From assembly GCA_022508485.1 (NCBI GenBank), contig JAFLVD010000011.1, forward strand, positions 1 through 61,670: DNA of 61,670 bases. The letters run 5' to 3'. The position numbers and the translations under genes are program-made. This DNA comes from Clostridiales bacterium. Lineage in GTDB: Bacteria; Bacillota; Clostridia; Christensenellales; Pumilibacteraceae. Below the pieces are notes generated by a model. It made no database searches, was not told the DNA's origin, and was given only the letters and a program-made list of their open reading frames with translations. Shown here piece after piece: positions 34,087 to 41,853 of the stretch. The first letter of the stretch is position 1; each line of letters opens with the position of its first letter.

Positions 34087-34280
34087 AATCAAGACGCACC
34101 CAATAGGGTGCGTTTTGATTTGAAGAAAAACAAGAGGAGGGATTCGAACCCGTGAGGGCGCATGGCGTAAAGCAAATATGCCTGTGGCATATTTGTAGCC
34201 ATGCGGTGCGAGCAATCTATGATTGCGAGCACGGTGGTTTTGTTTACAAAACCACATCGAATCCCGCCTTCTCCGCCAAA
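34065..34280. repeat. Duplicated tRNA-Ser 3' end bounding a 168-bp insert
   Basis: The 24 bp at 34065-34088 (T-arm to CCA and two more bases) recur exactly at 34257-34280. Between them are the terminator and palindromes such as AAATATGCC/GGCATATTT and TTTTGTTTACAAAA. The second copy has its own terminator (34278-34313). It reads as an attachment-site scar or a tRNA-targeting small element. Confidence 0.7.
34085..34122 (+). terminator. Terminator of tRNA-Ser(GCT), CCAATAGGGTGCG element
   Basis: CAAATCAA..CGCACCC and GGGTGCG..TTGATTTG pair around AATA. The inner core is shared with the elements at 2942-2987 and 4124-4164. Confidence 0.85.
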
Positions 34281-34313
34281 AATCGGCAAAAGCGTTAGCG
34301 GTTGCCGATTTTT

Positions 34314-34427
34314 ACTTCTTCACTATTCACTCTTCACTATGTTTGACGCCGATTTTTGGCGGTAAGTAATAAGTAATAGTGAATAGTGAATAAGTGTTTA
34401 AAGCGCGAGATATATGCTCGCGCTTAT
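34314..34427. other. Low-complexity intergenic stretch
   Basis: TTCACTATTCACT motifs (34317-) are followed by their inverse AATAGTGAATAGTGAATA (34367-), then AAGCGCGAG/CTCGCGCTT. No gene is visible. Confidence 0.5.
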
Positions 34428-34476
34428 GCCGCGTAGCGGCGCACTTGTTATATATCAAGCACTCGCTATGGTGCCA
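34428..34476 (+). repeat. Interspersed repeat, copy 2 of 3
   Basis: Same GCCGCGTAGCGGCGCACTTG... unit as 1977-2024 and 45461-45509. Here, as in copy 1, it lies just upstream of a promoter. Confidence 0.85.
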
Positions 34477-34486
34477 TTTTTTATTC

Positions 34487-34515
34487 TTGCGTTTTCTATG
34501 TAGATATGCTATAAT
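34487..34515 (+). promoter_or_regulatory. Promoter of the flavodoxin gene
   Basis: TTGCGT (34487-34492), a 17-bp spacer and TATAAT (34510-34515). Confidence 0.8.
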
Positions 34516-34551
34516 TGCCGTAGGATAACAGTATTTTTCAGGAGTGTTATT

Positions 34552-35064
34552 ATGTCAAACTTGATTGTCTATTATTCGAGGAAGGGTGAAAACTATTGGA
34601 ACGGCAGCGTCAAGAATTTAAGCAAAGGCAACACCGAAATTGTTGCCGAGTTCATTCAAAAAGCTGTCGGCGGAGATCTGTTCGAAGTCGATACGGTAAA
34701 GCCGTATTCCGCCGACTACTACGAATGTATCGAAGAGGCTAAAAAAGAGCTTAATACGAAAGCTCGTCCTGCTATCAAAAGGTATGTCGAGGACATTTCC
34801 AAATACGACACGATATTCGTCGGCTATCCTAATTGGTGGGGACAGATGCCTATGTGCATGTGTACTTTTCTTGAACATTACGACCTTACAGGCAAAAAGA
34901 TTGTTCCATTCTGCACAAACGAAGGCAGCGGTATGGGCAGCAGCGAGCGGCAGTTAAAGACTGTTTGTAAGGGCGCAACTGTCGTATCGGGACTTGCCAT
35001 TCACGGTGCGGAAGCGGCGCAGTCTGAAAGAACGGTAGCGGCTTGGGCGAAAAAGAATGTCTAA
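34552..35064 (+). CDS. Flavodoxin family protein
   Basis: 170 residues. LIVYYSRKGENYW...KGNTEIVAEFI is the FMN phosphate loop, and YDTIFVGYPNWWGQMPM with GKKIVPFCTNEGSGMG are the other FMN-contacting loops of the flavodoxin_4 group. It carries electrons or reduces quinone-like substrates in the cytosol. AGGAG precedes the ATG. The last eight bases overlap the next gene, so the two are coupled. Confidence 0.93.
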   Translation: MSNLIVYYSRKGENYWNGSVKNLSKGNTEIVAEFIQKAVGGDLFEVDTVKPYSADYYECIEEAKKELNTKARPAIKRYVEDISKYDTIFVGYPNWWGQMPMCMCTFLEHYDLTGKKIVPFCTNEGSGMGSSERQLKTVCKGATVVSGLAIHGAEAAQSERTVAAWAKKNV

Positions 35065-35425
35065 CGATGACATTTTTGCCGTCAAGTACCGTGCTATGTA
35101 TCGCGCCATGATAGAAAAAAACGGTACGGCATTGAACGAGCTACTTGAAAGCCACTTTGCCCTCGTTCACATGACGGGTATGCGGCAGAACAAGCGTGAG
35201 TTTATACGCGCCGTAGAGACAGGAACATTAAACTACTTTTCGGAAGATTTGCAGGAAGCAAGGACGATAGTCCACAAAGACTTTGTACAGTTTACCGGCA
35301 AGAGCATAGTTGATGCTGCGGTATTTGGCGGCGGCAGACACACTTGGCGTTTGCAACTTGATGTAAAGTTTGTTTTTGTCGACGGCGATTGGCTTATCTC
35401 GGAAACCTTTGCCTCAACTTGGTAA
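35057..35425 (+). CDS. NTF2-like (SnoaL/DUF4440-type) protein
   Basis: 122 residues with the cone-shaped NTF2 pattern: a helical start (YRAMYRAMIEKNGTALNELLESHFALVHMTG), then strands ending WRLQLDVKFVFVDGDWLISE. Such proteins bind or turn over small hydrophobic compounds. It overlaps the flavodoxin gene by eight bases, which suggests a small redox or detoxification unit. No catalytic residues can be assigned. Confidence 0.88.
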   Translation: MSNDDIFAVKYRAMYRAMIEKNGTALNELLESHFALVHMTGMRQNKREFIRAVETGTLNYFSEDLQEARTIVHKDFVQFTGKSIVDAAVFGGGRHTWRLQLDVKFVFVDGDWLISETFASTW

Positions 35426-35446
35426 GGAGAAAATAAAATGAAAGAG

Positions 35447-35471
35447 GCAGTCCTACACGGACTGCTTTTTT
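35447..35471 (+). terminator. Terminator of the flavodoxin operon
   Basis: GCAGTCC TACAC GGACTGC TTTTTT. A ribosome-site-like AAGGAGA and an ATG just before it look like the stub of a lost third gene. I see no gene in 35472-35701. Confidence 0.85.
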
Positions 35472-35701
35472 GTATTTATAGGCATTTACGGAGTAGTATT
35501 GGTTCGTGCGGCTCGATTTGTTATTGCCGTTTCCGCAGTGTCGGTCCACAGTCCTTGCGGTTGTCAATGAGAAATAGCAACGCTAATCCACGAAAGCAAT
35601 TTGTTACCGAAACCGTAATACTAATGAAGCAGAGCAAATCCGACAACTGCTGCCTCGCGGTGCGCAATATTACTATCTTATGGTGATTTTTGCGTTTCGG
35701 C

Positions 35702-35730
35702 TTGCGAAATGAGTTAGGCAATGTTATAAT
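35702..35730 (+). promoter_or_regulatory. Promoter of the nucleosidase gene
   Basis: TTGCGA (35702-35707), a 17-bp spacer and TATAAT (35725-35730). Confidence 0.78.
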
Positions 35731-35765
35731 AGACGCGGTTAATATGCTTTTTCAGGGAGGCGACG

Positions 35766-36467
35766 ATGACGATAATAATTCAGGGTGCGCTGGACGTCGA
35801 ACTGGACGTTCTTCTCGGACACTTTAAGCCGCACACGGTAAAACGGATTGCCGAGTACGATTTTCACATTGCGTCCTACCGCGGAAACGACGTCGTCATT
35901 TCCCAAACGGGCGTGGGCTTAATAAACGCGACCGTCGCTACCACCGTCGGCATTAACGAGTTCCGTCCCGACCTTGTTATCAATCAGGGCTGCGCCGGCG
36001 GACACACGGAGGACACGCACTACGGCGATCTTATAATCGGCGAAAAGACGGTGTACATAAACAACTTTTACACCAACGCCAAAAAGAAAGGCGAAGGCAG
36101 CGACAGCCTCGACTGGTACCCGTGCAAGCGGTCGTACGTAGTTCCCTCCACGCCGAAGTATGTTTCCGCCGCGAAATCTATCCCCTTCGACGGAACGAAA
36201 AAGGTGGGCATACTCGGCTCGGGCGACATTTTTTCAAAAGAGGTTGACAGAATAAACTATATGCACGGTCTTTTCGGCGAGCTTTGCGAGGACATGGAAT
36301 CGGTCGCCTCGCTTAAAGTATGCGAAATGTTTAACGTAGACCGGCTCGCGCTTCGGGTCATTTCCAACAACGAACTGACGCTCGAGGACTTTTCCTACGA
36401 GCCGTGCAAACCGCTTCAAGCCTTTGTGATTTCGCTTATCGACAAGATTTCGGCGTTTTCCGCTTAG
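35766..36467 (+). CDS. MTA/SAH nucleosidase-family protein
   Basis: 233 residues of the phosphorylase/nucleosidase fold: IIIQGALDVELDVLL, ISQTGVGLINATVATT, LVINQGCAGGHTEDTHYGDLIIGE, then CEDMESVASLKVCEMF, which holds the catalytic-pocket Glu, and RVISN. It probably cleaves methylthioadenosine or S-adenosylhomocysteine to adenine and a sugar. It is more divergent than classical MtnN, so a related nucleoside substrate is possible. AGGGAGG gives the start. A broken HAD gene follows after 11 bases. Confidence 0.88.
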   Translation: MTIIIQGALDVELDVLLGHFKPHTVKRIAEYDFHIASYRGNDVVISQTGVGLINATVATTVGINEFRPDLVINQGCAGGHTEDTHYGDLIIGEKTVYINNFYTNAKKKGEGSDSLDWYPCKRSYVVPSTPKYVSAAKSIPFDGTKKVGILGSGDIFSKEVDRINYMHGLFGELCEDMESVASLKVCEMFNVDRLALRVISNNELTLEDFSYEPCKPLQAFVISLIDKISAFSA

Positions 36468-36478
36468 TGGTGAACGGA

Positions 36479-36721
36479 ATGAAAACGCTTTACTTATCCG
36501 ATTTGGACGGAACGCTTCTTAACAGCAATCAGCGCATTTCCGAGTTTTCGGTTAAAGTGATAAACGCCGTGATTGAGCGCGGCGCAATATTTTCCGTTGC
36601 AACGGCAAGAAGCGAGGAAACGGCGCGGCGCGTTTTCTCAAAGCGGAATTTTGTTTATAACGCACGTATTAGGAAAGCTCATAATAAGTCGCAACCGGCA
36701 TTTTTAATACATTTGTCTTGA
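36479..36721 (+). pseudogene. Truncated Cof-type HAD hydrolase
   Basis: 80 residues. Residues 1-50 are the start of a HAD/Cof phosphatase: LYLSDLDGTLLNSNQ (nucleophile Asp in DxDGT) and IFSVATARSEETARRVF. After that the sequence (KRNFVYNARIRKAHNKSQPAF) is unrelated and the frame ends. Family members need about 270 residues, including the Lys and second Asp motifs, so about three quarters is missing. Probably an internal deletion. Confidence 0.85.
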
Positions 36722-36747
36722 CACGGTTATAAAATATTTGGTATAAT
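36718..36747 (+). promoter_or_regulatory. Promoter of the DUF1295 gene
   Basis: TTGACA (36718-36723), an 18-bp spacer and TATAAT (36742-36747), overlapping the stop of the HAD remnant. Confidence 0.85.
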
Positions 36748-36787
36748 TTTTTCGGAACGATTCAACGAATTAAACGCGGAGAAGCGC

Positions 36788-37657
36788 ATGAAAAAATTCA
36801 CCGACTTAGTAATTATATTTTTCGTTTATGTTCTCGCATACGCACTGGGGTATGCCGCCTGCTTTTTGATTGATAATATCATATTGAGATTTTTCGTGTT
36901 CGACGCCGCGGCGACGCTCGTAACGTTTATATTCTCTCTTATTTTCCGAAACTCGAGCGTGTACGACGCGTACTGGTCGCTCACGCCTATGGTGATGTCG
37001 ATTTGGCTTTTCATAGAGACGGGCGCGTTTTCCGTTTGGCAGATACTGTTCCTCGTCGTGTTTAATATCTGGTCGCTGCGGCTTACCGCAAACTGGATTG
37101 TCGTGTTTACCGATTTTTCGTACGAGGACTGGCGGTACAAAAAATACCGCGACGAGCACGGTCCGTTTATGTGGTTTATCCTCAACTTTTTCGGAATTCA
37201 CTTTATGCCGACGGTATTGGTGTTTGCCGGTATGCTGCCGCTTTTTGCGATTGTAAACGCGGAACTGAACGCGCTGTCGCTTATCGGAATGGCGGTCATA
37301 CTTTTAGGCACCGCGCTCGAATTTTTCGCCGACAGACAAATGCACGCGTTTTTACTGAACACAAAAGCCGCGAACGAAAAAACGACGTGCAGAAACGGAT
37401 TGTGGAACTATTCGCGCCACCCCAACTACCTCGGCGAAATAACCGTTTGGTGGGGCGTGTTTTTCGTAATGCTGCCCTTTTCGCTTACGAAATGGTACTT
37501 TGTCGTCGGCGCGGTTCTTATAACGCTTCTGTTCAATTTTATATCCATTCCTCTCGCCGAAAAGCGCCAGCTCGCACGCCGCACCGACTACGCGGAGTAT
37601 AAAAAGACGACGTCGCGACTTTTGGTTCTGCCGCACAAAAAAACTCGCGGCGATTAA
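36788..37657 (+). CDS. DUF1295/steroid 5-alpha-reductase-like membrane protein
   Basis: 289 residues with about seven membrane helices. The C-terminal signature GLWNYSRHPNYLGEITVWWG, then EKRQLARRTDYAEYKKTTSRLLVLP, is that of DUF1295 and isoprenylcysteine methyltransferase-like proteins, where the RHPNYLGE region binds a nucleotide cofactor. It may reduce a lipid or modify an isoprenoid at the membrane. It has its own promoter and GGAG ribosome site and stands alone. Confidence 0.92.
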   Translation: MKKFTDLVIIFFVYVLAYALGYAACFLIDNIILRFFVFDAAATLVTFIFSLIFRNSSVYDAYWSLTPMVMSIWLFIETGAFSVWQILFLVVFNIWSLRLTANWIVVFTDFSYEDWRYKKYRDEHGPFMWFILNFFGIHFMPTVLVFAGMLPLFAIVNAELNALSLIGMAVILLGTALEFFADRQMHAFLLNTKAANEKTTCRNGLWNYSRHPNYLGEITVWWGVFFVMLPFSLTKWYFVVGAVLITLLFNFISIPLAEKRQLARRTDYAEYKKTTSRLLVLPHKKTRGD

Positions 37658-37745
37658 AAGCTAAGATTACAATTTATCTCTCGCCCTCGCTCGCCGGCAT
37701 TTTTACACAAAAGGGCCTTGCCGCCGTCGCAACAATAATGATAGG

Positions 37746-37766
37746 GACCGCTTTGCGGTCTTTTTT
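37746..37766 (+). terminator. Terminator
   Basis: GACCGC TTT GCGGTC TTTTTT. Confidence 0.85.
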
Positions 37767-37832
37767 ATTGCCGAAGTGCGGCGTATTCTTCTTTTATTTC
37801 TTATCTTACGGCAAAGTTGCGCTCTTTCCCTA

Positions 37833-37861
37833 TTGACCGATTTGTGCGTTTGTGCTATACT
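37833..37861 (+). promoter_or_regulatory. Promoter giving a nearly leaderless esterase mRNA
   Basis: TTGACC (37833-37838), a 17-bp spacer and TATACT (37856-37861). The ATG at 37870 is eight bases later, with no ribosome site. Confidence 0.78.
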
Positions 37862-37869
37862 TAGTCCGT

Positions 37870-39420
37870 ATGAAAAAGAAGCCGACAATATTTATAACCG
37901 TATTATTGCTTTTGGCGATTGTGCTGTCCGCCTGCGCGAAAAGTCCGACCAACTCGCCGAGCAGCGACGAGCCGGATCCGATTCCTCCTCGCACGGTGTA
38001 CATTCAGATTACGGGCAACACCGGCGCGATATTTCCTATGCAGCGGCAGTCCGATACCGACGGAATCGAGATTTTTTCTTACACTATTTCTCTCGACGTC
38101 GGCGATACGGTAACGATTTACGACAGCGAAAAATCGTACCCGTTTACGGGCGAATTTACCGGCACCGTAACAAAAAAAGGCTCTCACACCTTCACGCTTA
38201 CTATCGTCAAGGACGGCTACACTCTCGAGACAGCAGAGCCGAGCACTACCACTAAGCCGACGGATCCCGATCCCGAACCCGATCCTCCGCAACCGCCGAC
38301 GCCCCAAACGACAAAGGTAACTTTAACATACACAAACAGCAACGGCTGGGCAAACGTTTACGCATATATGTGGAATTACTCTTCCTCTACGCCAAAGCAG
38401 GCTTGGCCGGGCGAAAAACTCAGCGTTTCCGCCACCAACGGCAACGGGGAAAAGCAGTACAAGGTTACGGTCGACTACTCGGTGTACGACAGAATTATAT
38501 TCAATAACGGCAGCGGCGCGCAGACCAAAGACTTGATTGTCGGGCGCGCGACGAGCGGATATTACGGAGAGGACGGTATATTTACGGTGAATTCGGACGA
38601 TTACGGCAAGGTGGAATACGTAACCCTTACGGACAATAAAAATCTTTCTTACCGCCCGGGCGCGTCAAAAAAGATTGCCGTTTACACGCCGCGCGGCTAT
38701 ACGACGAGTAAAAGCTACGGCGTTATATACATGTTCGACAGCCAAAACCTTTTTATCGCGGCGAGCGGCAACAAGTCGAAAAACGAAAACGGATCGTGGG
38801 CAGCTGACGTTGCGGTAAACAATCTTATCGAGAACGGCTCGGACGGAGTTATTATCGTCGCCGTAGACAACGCCGACGGTTACCGCGACAGCGAGCTTAC
38901 AATGAGCCTTAAATTCGGAACGCTTACATCTTTGGGCGATCCGCAGTACGGCGAATTCCGTAACGGCAAGCTCGACGAAATGGGCAACTTCTTAAAAGAA
39001 ACGGTTATGCCGTACGTAAAGTCGCACTACTCGGTAGACGACAGCCGCGAAAAGACGGGGATCTGCGGCTCGTCGTCGGGCGGACTTGCCGCCTACTATC
39101 TCGGGCTTAGGGACAACGATCTGTACGGGTATATAGGCGCGCTTTCTCCGGCAAACGGACTTTTCGGCGTCGCGGACTGGAACAGATTTTACTCAAATAA
39201 GAACTTTTCGGCAGGCAGGCCTAAGGTGTACGTATATTGCGGCTACGACGACGGCAACCTCGAGGATATGCTTTGCCCTGCCGCAAGACAGATTAAAAAC
39301 CTTACCTCTTACGGCTTTTCCGCTTCCGATATTACCGAAAACTACGTCAGGTACGCCACGCACAACGAAGCGTACTGGCGAATAGCTTTCCAAGAATTTT
39401 TGGGAAAGCTCGCAAGCTAA
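37870..39420 (+). CDS. Esterase lipoprotein with starch-binding-like module
   Basis: 516 residues from the ATG beginning the lipoprotein signal (MKKKPTIFITVLLLLAIVLSAC). A Ser/Pro/Asp linker, two beta-rich modules (about 45-125; about 145-250, resembling a CBM26-type starch-binding domain: VYAYMWN...QAWPGEKLS), then an esterase-D-like domain: IYMFDSQNLF, ICGSSSGGLAAYYLG (nucleophile Ser) and YATHNEAYW (catalytic His). It is tethered outside the membrane and likely removes ester groups from dietary polysaccharide. The two binding modules are typical of gut carbohydrate enzymes. Confidence 0.9.
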   Translation: MKKKPTIFITVLLLLAIVLSACAKSPTNSPSSDEPDPIPPRTVYIQITGNTGAIFPMQRQSDTDGIEIFSYTISLDVGDTVTIYDSEKSYPFTGEFTGTVTKKGSHTFTLTIVKDGYTLETAEPSTTTKPTDPDPEPDPPQPPTPQTTKVTLTYTNSNGWANVYAYMWNYSSSTPKQAWPGEKLSVSATNGNGEKQYKVTVDYSVYDRIIFNNGSGAQTKDLIVGRATSGYYGEDGIFTVNSDDYGKVEYVTLTDNKNLSYRPGASKKIAVYTPRGYTTSKSYGVIYMFDSQNLFIAASGNKSKNENGSWAADVAVNNLIENGSDGVIIVAVDNADGYRDSELTMSLKFGTLTSLGDPQYGEFRNGKLDEMGNFLKETVMPYVKSHYSVDDSREKTGICGSSSGGLAAYYLGLRDNDLYGYIGALSPANGLFGVADWNRFYSNKNFSAGRPKVYVYCGYDDGNLEDMLCPAARQIKNLTSYGFSASDITENYVRYATHNEAYWRIAFQEFLGKLAS

Positions 39421-39450
39421 CCGCCGCAACTCGACAATATTTATAACACT

Positions 39451-39785
39451 AAAAAGGACGGCTCGGTTATGGGAATATTTCATAGGGAATTATCAGTGGT
39501 CGAAAAAAGCCCACTACACTTCGGAAACGAAGTATAGTGGGCTATACTTTGATATACTTTGATTGAACAAGCTCATTTTTAGTGATATTTTTAGCCTAAC
39601 GGCTAAAAGTGATATTGCTTGCTTCGCAAGCAGTGATATTATATTTGCCCTTAACTTCGCGGTAACGAAATATCACTTGCCGCAAGGCGAATATCACTAC
39701 GAAGTAATAGCACTTGCCGTAAGGCAAGTATAACTGTGGTGTTTGTGATATCCCTATCGCAAACACCACTAAGCCGTCCGTTTTT
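39451..39785. repeat. Hairpin array inserted in a terminator loop
   Basis: AAAAAGGACGGCT (39451-39463) and AGCCGTCCGTTTTT (39772-39785) are the arms of a terminator between convergent genes, now about 308 bp apart. Inside are at least six palindromes separated by AGTGATATT (39581, 39608, 39632) and, after the midpoint, the inverse ATATCACT (39670, 39691). Near-terminal inverted motifs ATAGGGA..TATCA (39482-39495) and TGATATCCCTAT (39746-39757) bound it. Confidence 0.75.
39508..39543 (-). terminator. Terminator for the minus-strand operon
   Basis: AGCCCACTA.ACTTCG and CGAAGT.TAGTGGGCT form a long stem; on the minus strand it is followed by a T run. Confidence 0.75.
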
Positions 39786-39800
39786 ATTTACGGTATCTTA

Positions 39801-41852
39801 TTAAATCTTCATGCAGACGTCCCAAGCGCGCCAGATAACGGTGCGGAGGTTGCCCACCTTTTGCGCGTCGCCGACAATATGGCATTTTTTACCGGGCAAT
39901 TCAATCGGCGTGGGGGCGTAGCCAGTCGAGAGTATTACTGTGTCGGCTTTAAGCGTTTTGTCCGCGCCGAGCTTATCCGTTACGACAACGCCGTCGTCGG
40001 TAATTTCCTTCAATTTTGTTTCGAGATACACCGGCGCGTTGTGATACTCGAGCGCTTCTCTTAAAAACGACGAGTTGGCAAGGCACACGCCGGTAACGGC
40101 AATAAGGTCGTTTTTCATTTCGACGACGGAGGGGTGTTTGCCTTTAAGAATAAGGTCGTAGGCTATTTCACAGCCGGTAAGTCCGCCGCCGACAATAACC
40201 ACGCTGTCGCCCACTTCCGCACCCGAAAGGTAATCGACCGCCGTTATCGCTTTTTCAACGCCTTTTACGGGCGGAAGCTTTGCGCGAGAGCCGGTCGCGA
40301 CGACCACCTCGTCCGCATCTATATCCGCCGCGGTTTTAATCTCTTTTCCGAGCACGACCTTTATGCCCTTTCGCGCTATCTCGCGGCGGTACCATTCTAT
40401 AAGTTGTTTGTCCTTTTCCTTGTATTCGGGCGCCGCCGCCTGAATGAACACGCCGCCGAGAGCGTCGCTCTTTTCGTAAAGTGTTACGTCATGACCGCGC
40501 GCGGAAAGGACGAGCGCACTTTCCATTCCGCCTATTCCGCCGCCGATAACCGCCACCTTTTTAGGCTTTTTGGTTTTTACGATCTTGTATTTTTCGGACT
40601 GCATAGTGGAAGGGTTAAGCGCGCACCGCGCCATACCCTTTGTGTCCGCCATTGTCTGGTCGTTGCCCACGCCGTTATAGTGCGCCATATTAAAGCACGC
40701 GTTATGACAGCATATGCACGGCTTTATGTCCTCTATCCTGTCCTCGATAAGCTTTGTAACCCACTCGGGGTCGGTAAGGAACTGCCTGGCTACGCCCATT
40801 GCGTCTATCCTGCCGTCCGCAATAGCCTCCGCCGCGACGTCCGCTTCCATTCGCCCGGCGCACACTACGGGAATATCCACCGCCTTTTTTATCATGGCAA
40901 CGTCGTCGAGGTTACAGTTTCTCGGCATGTACGCAGGGGGATGCGCCCAGTACCATGCGTCGTATGTCCCGTTGTCGCAGTTAAGCATGTCGTAGCCTGC
41001 GTCTTGGAAAAGCTTTGCCGCCCTGACCGCTTCCTCCGCGTCGCGCCCGACTTCCTCGTACTCTTCGCCGGGCAGCGCGCCGCTTCTGTACCCTTTGGTT
41101 TTGGAAATAACCGAAAACCTAAGCGACACGGGGTAATCGTCGCCGCACGCCGATTTAATCGCCTTGACGACTTCGACGGGGAAACGGTATCTGTTTTCGA
41201 ACGAGCCGCCGTATTCGTCGGTGCGGCGGTTGGTGTATTTCATCGTGAACTGATCGAGGAGATATCCCTCGTGCACGGCGTGAACCTCTACGCCGTCCAC
41301 TCCGGCGTCCTTACACAGCTTCGCCACCTTAGCGAAGCCGTCTATCATTTTGTGTATCTCTTTTACGGTAAGCGCGCGAGACGGAACCTTGTCCGACCAG
41401 CGGTTGGGGCTTTCCGACGCGCTCGCGCACAGATAATCCACGTTTACGACCGGTTTAAGAAGAACTCGCAAAAGCGGGTTGGTGTACACCGTTTCCATCA
41501 GCTTGTTAACCGCCATCGACCGCCCGAAGCCAGCCGTTATCTGCACGAACAGCTTAGCGCCCGTTTTGTGGAATTCGGTCATAAATGCTTTGAGCTTGTC
41601 GAACTTGCCCTTGCCGGAATACAGCCACTTTCCGCCGAGCGTATCTCTAAGCGGCGCGATTCCGGGCAGGATAAGACCGACGTTGTTTTTGGCGCGTTCC
41701 AAAATGAACTTCGCCGCTTCCTTGTCGAAGTGGTTTGCTTCCATCCAGCCGAACAGACTCGTTCCGCCCATAGAGCACTGCACTATTCTGTTTTTAATCT
41801 CTACGTTGCCTATCTTCCAGGGCGTAAAAAGCGCCGAATATTTTTGATCCAT
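39801..41852 (-). CDS. Old-yellow-enzyme family NADH:flavin oxidoreductase (FadH/BaiCD-like)
   Basis: 683 residues. An OYE barrel (1-370: LFTPWKIGNVEIKNRIV, GVDGVEVHAVHEGYLLDQF, then RRTDEYGGSFENRYRF) with FMN; cysteines CICCHNACF and a later CALNP for a 4Fe-4S cluster (about 375-410); then an FAD/NAD domain with VIGGGIGGMES and VIVGGGLTGCE. It is the layout of 2,4-dienoyl-CoA reductase and the bile-acid enzymes BaiCD/BaiH, which reduce C=C bonds of CoA-linked or free enoates. It directly follows a family III CoA-transferase gene, so the substrate is probably a CoA thioester. Confidence 0.93.
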   Translation of the reverse strand: MDQKYSALFTPWKIGNVEIKNRIVQCSMGGTSLFGWMEANHFDKEAAKFILERAKNNVGLILPGIAPLRDTLGGKWLYSGKGKFDKLKAFMTEFHKTGAKLFVQITAGFGRSMAVNKLMETVYTNPLLRVLLKPVVNVDYLCASASESPNRWSDKVPSRALTVKEIHKMIDGFAKVAKLCKDAGVDGVEVHAVHEGYLLDQFTMKYTNRRTDEYGGSFENRYRFPVEVVKAIKSACGDDYPVSLRFSVISKTKGYRSGALPGEEYEEVGRDAEEAVRAAKLFQDAGYDMLNCDNGTYDAWYWAHPPAYMPRNCNLDDVAMIKKAVDIPVVCAGRMEADVAAEAIADGRIDAMGVARQFLTDPEWVTKLIEDRIEDIKPCICCHNACFNMAHYNGVGNDQTMADTKGMARCALNPSTMQSEKYKIVKTKKPKKVAVIGGGIGGMESALVLSARGHDVTLYEKSDALGGVFIQAAAPEYKEKDKQLIEWYRREIARKGIKVVLGKEIKTAADIDADEVVVATGSRAKLPPVKGVEKAITAVDYLSGAEVGDSVVIVGGGLTGCEIAYDLILKGKHPSVVEMKNDLIAVTGVCLANSSFLREALEYHNAPVYLETKLKEITDDGVVVTDKLGADKTLKADTVILSTGYAPTPIELPGKKCHIVGDAQKVGNLRTVIWRAWDVCMKI

Positions 41853-41853
41853 G

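Noticed and set aside
35438-35686. ORF of 82 codons after the NTF2-like gene
   Set aside because: The start follows a ribosome-site-like sequence but runs straight through a terminator hairpin and gives a Cys/Arg/Ser-rich, unrecognisable peptide. It is more likely a gene stub.
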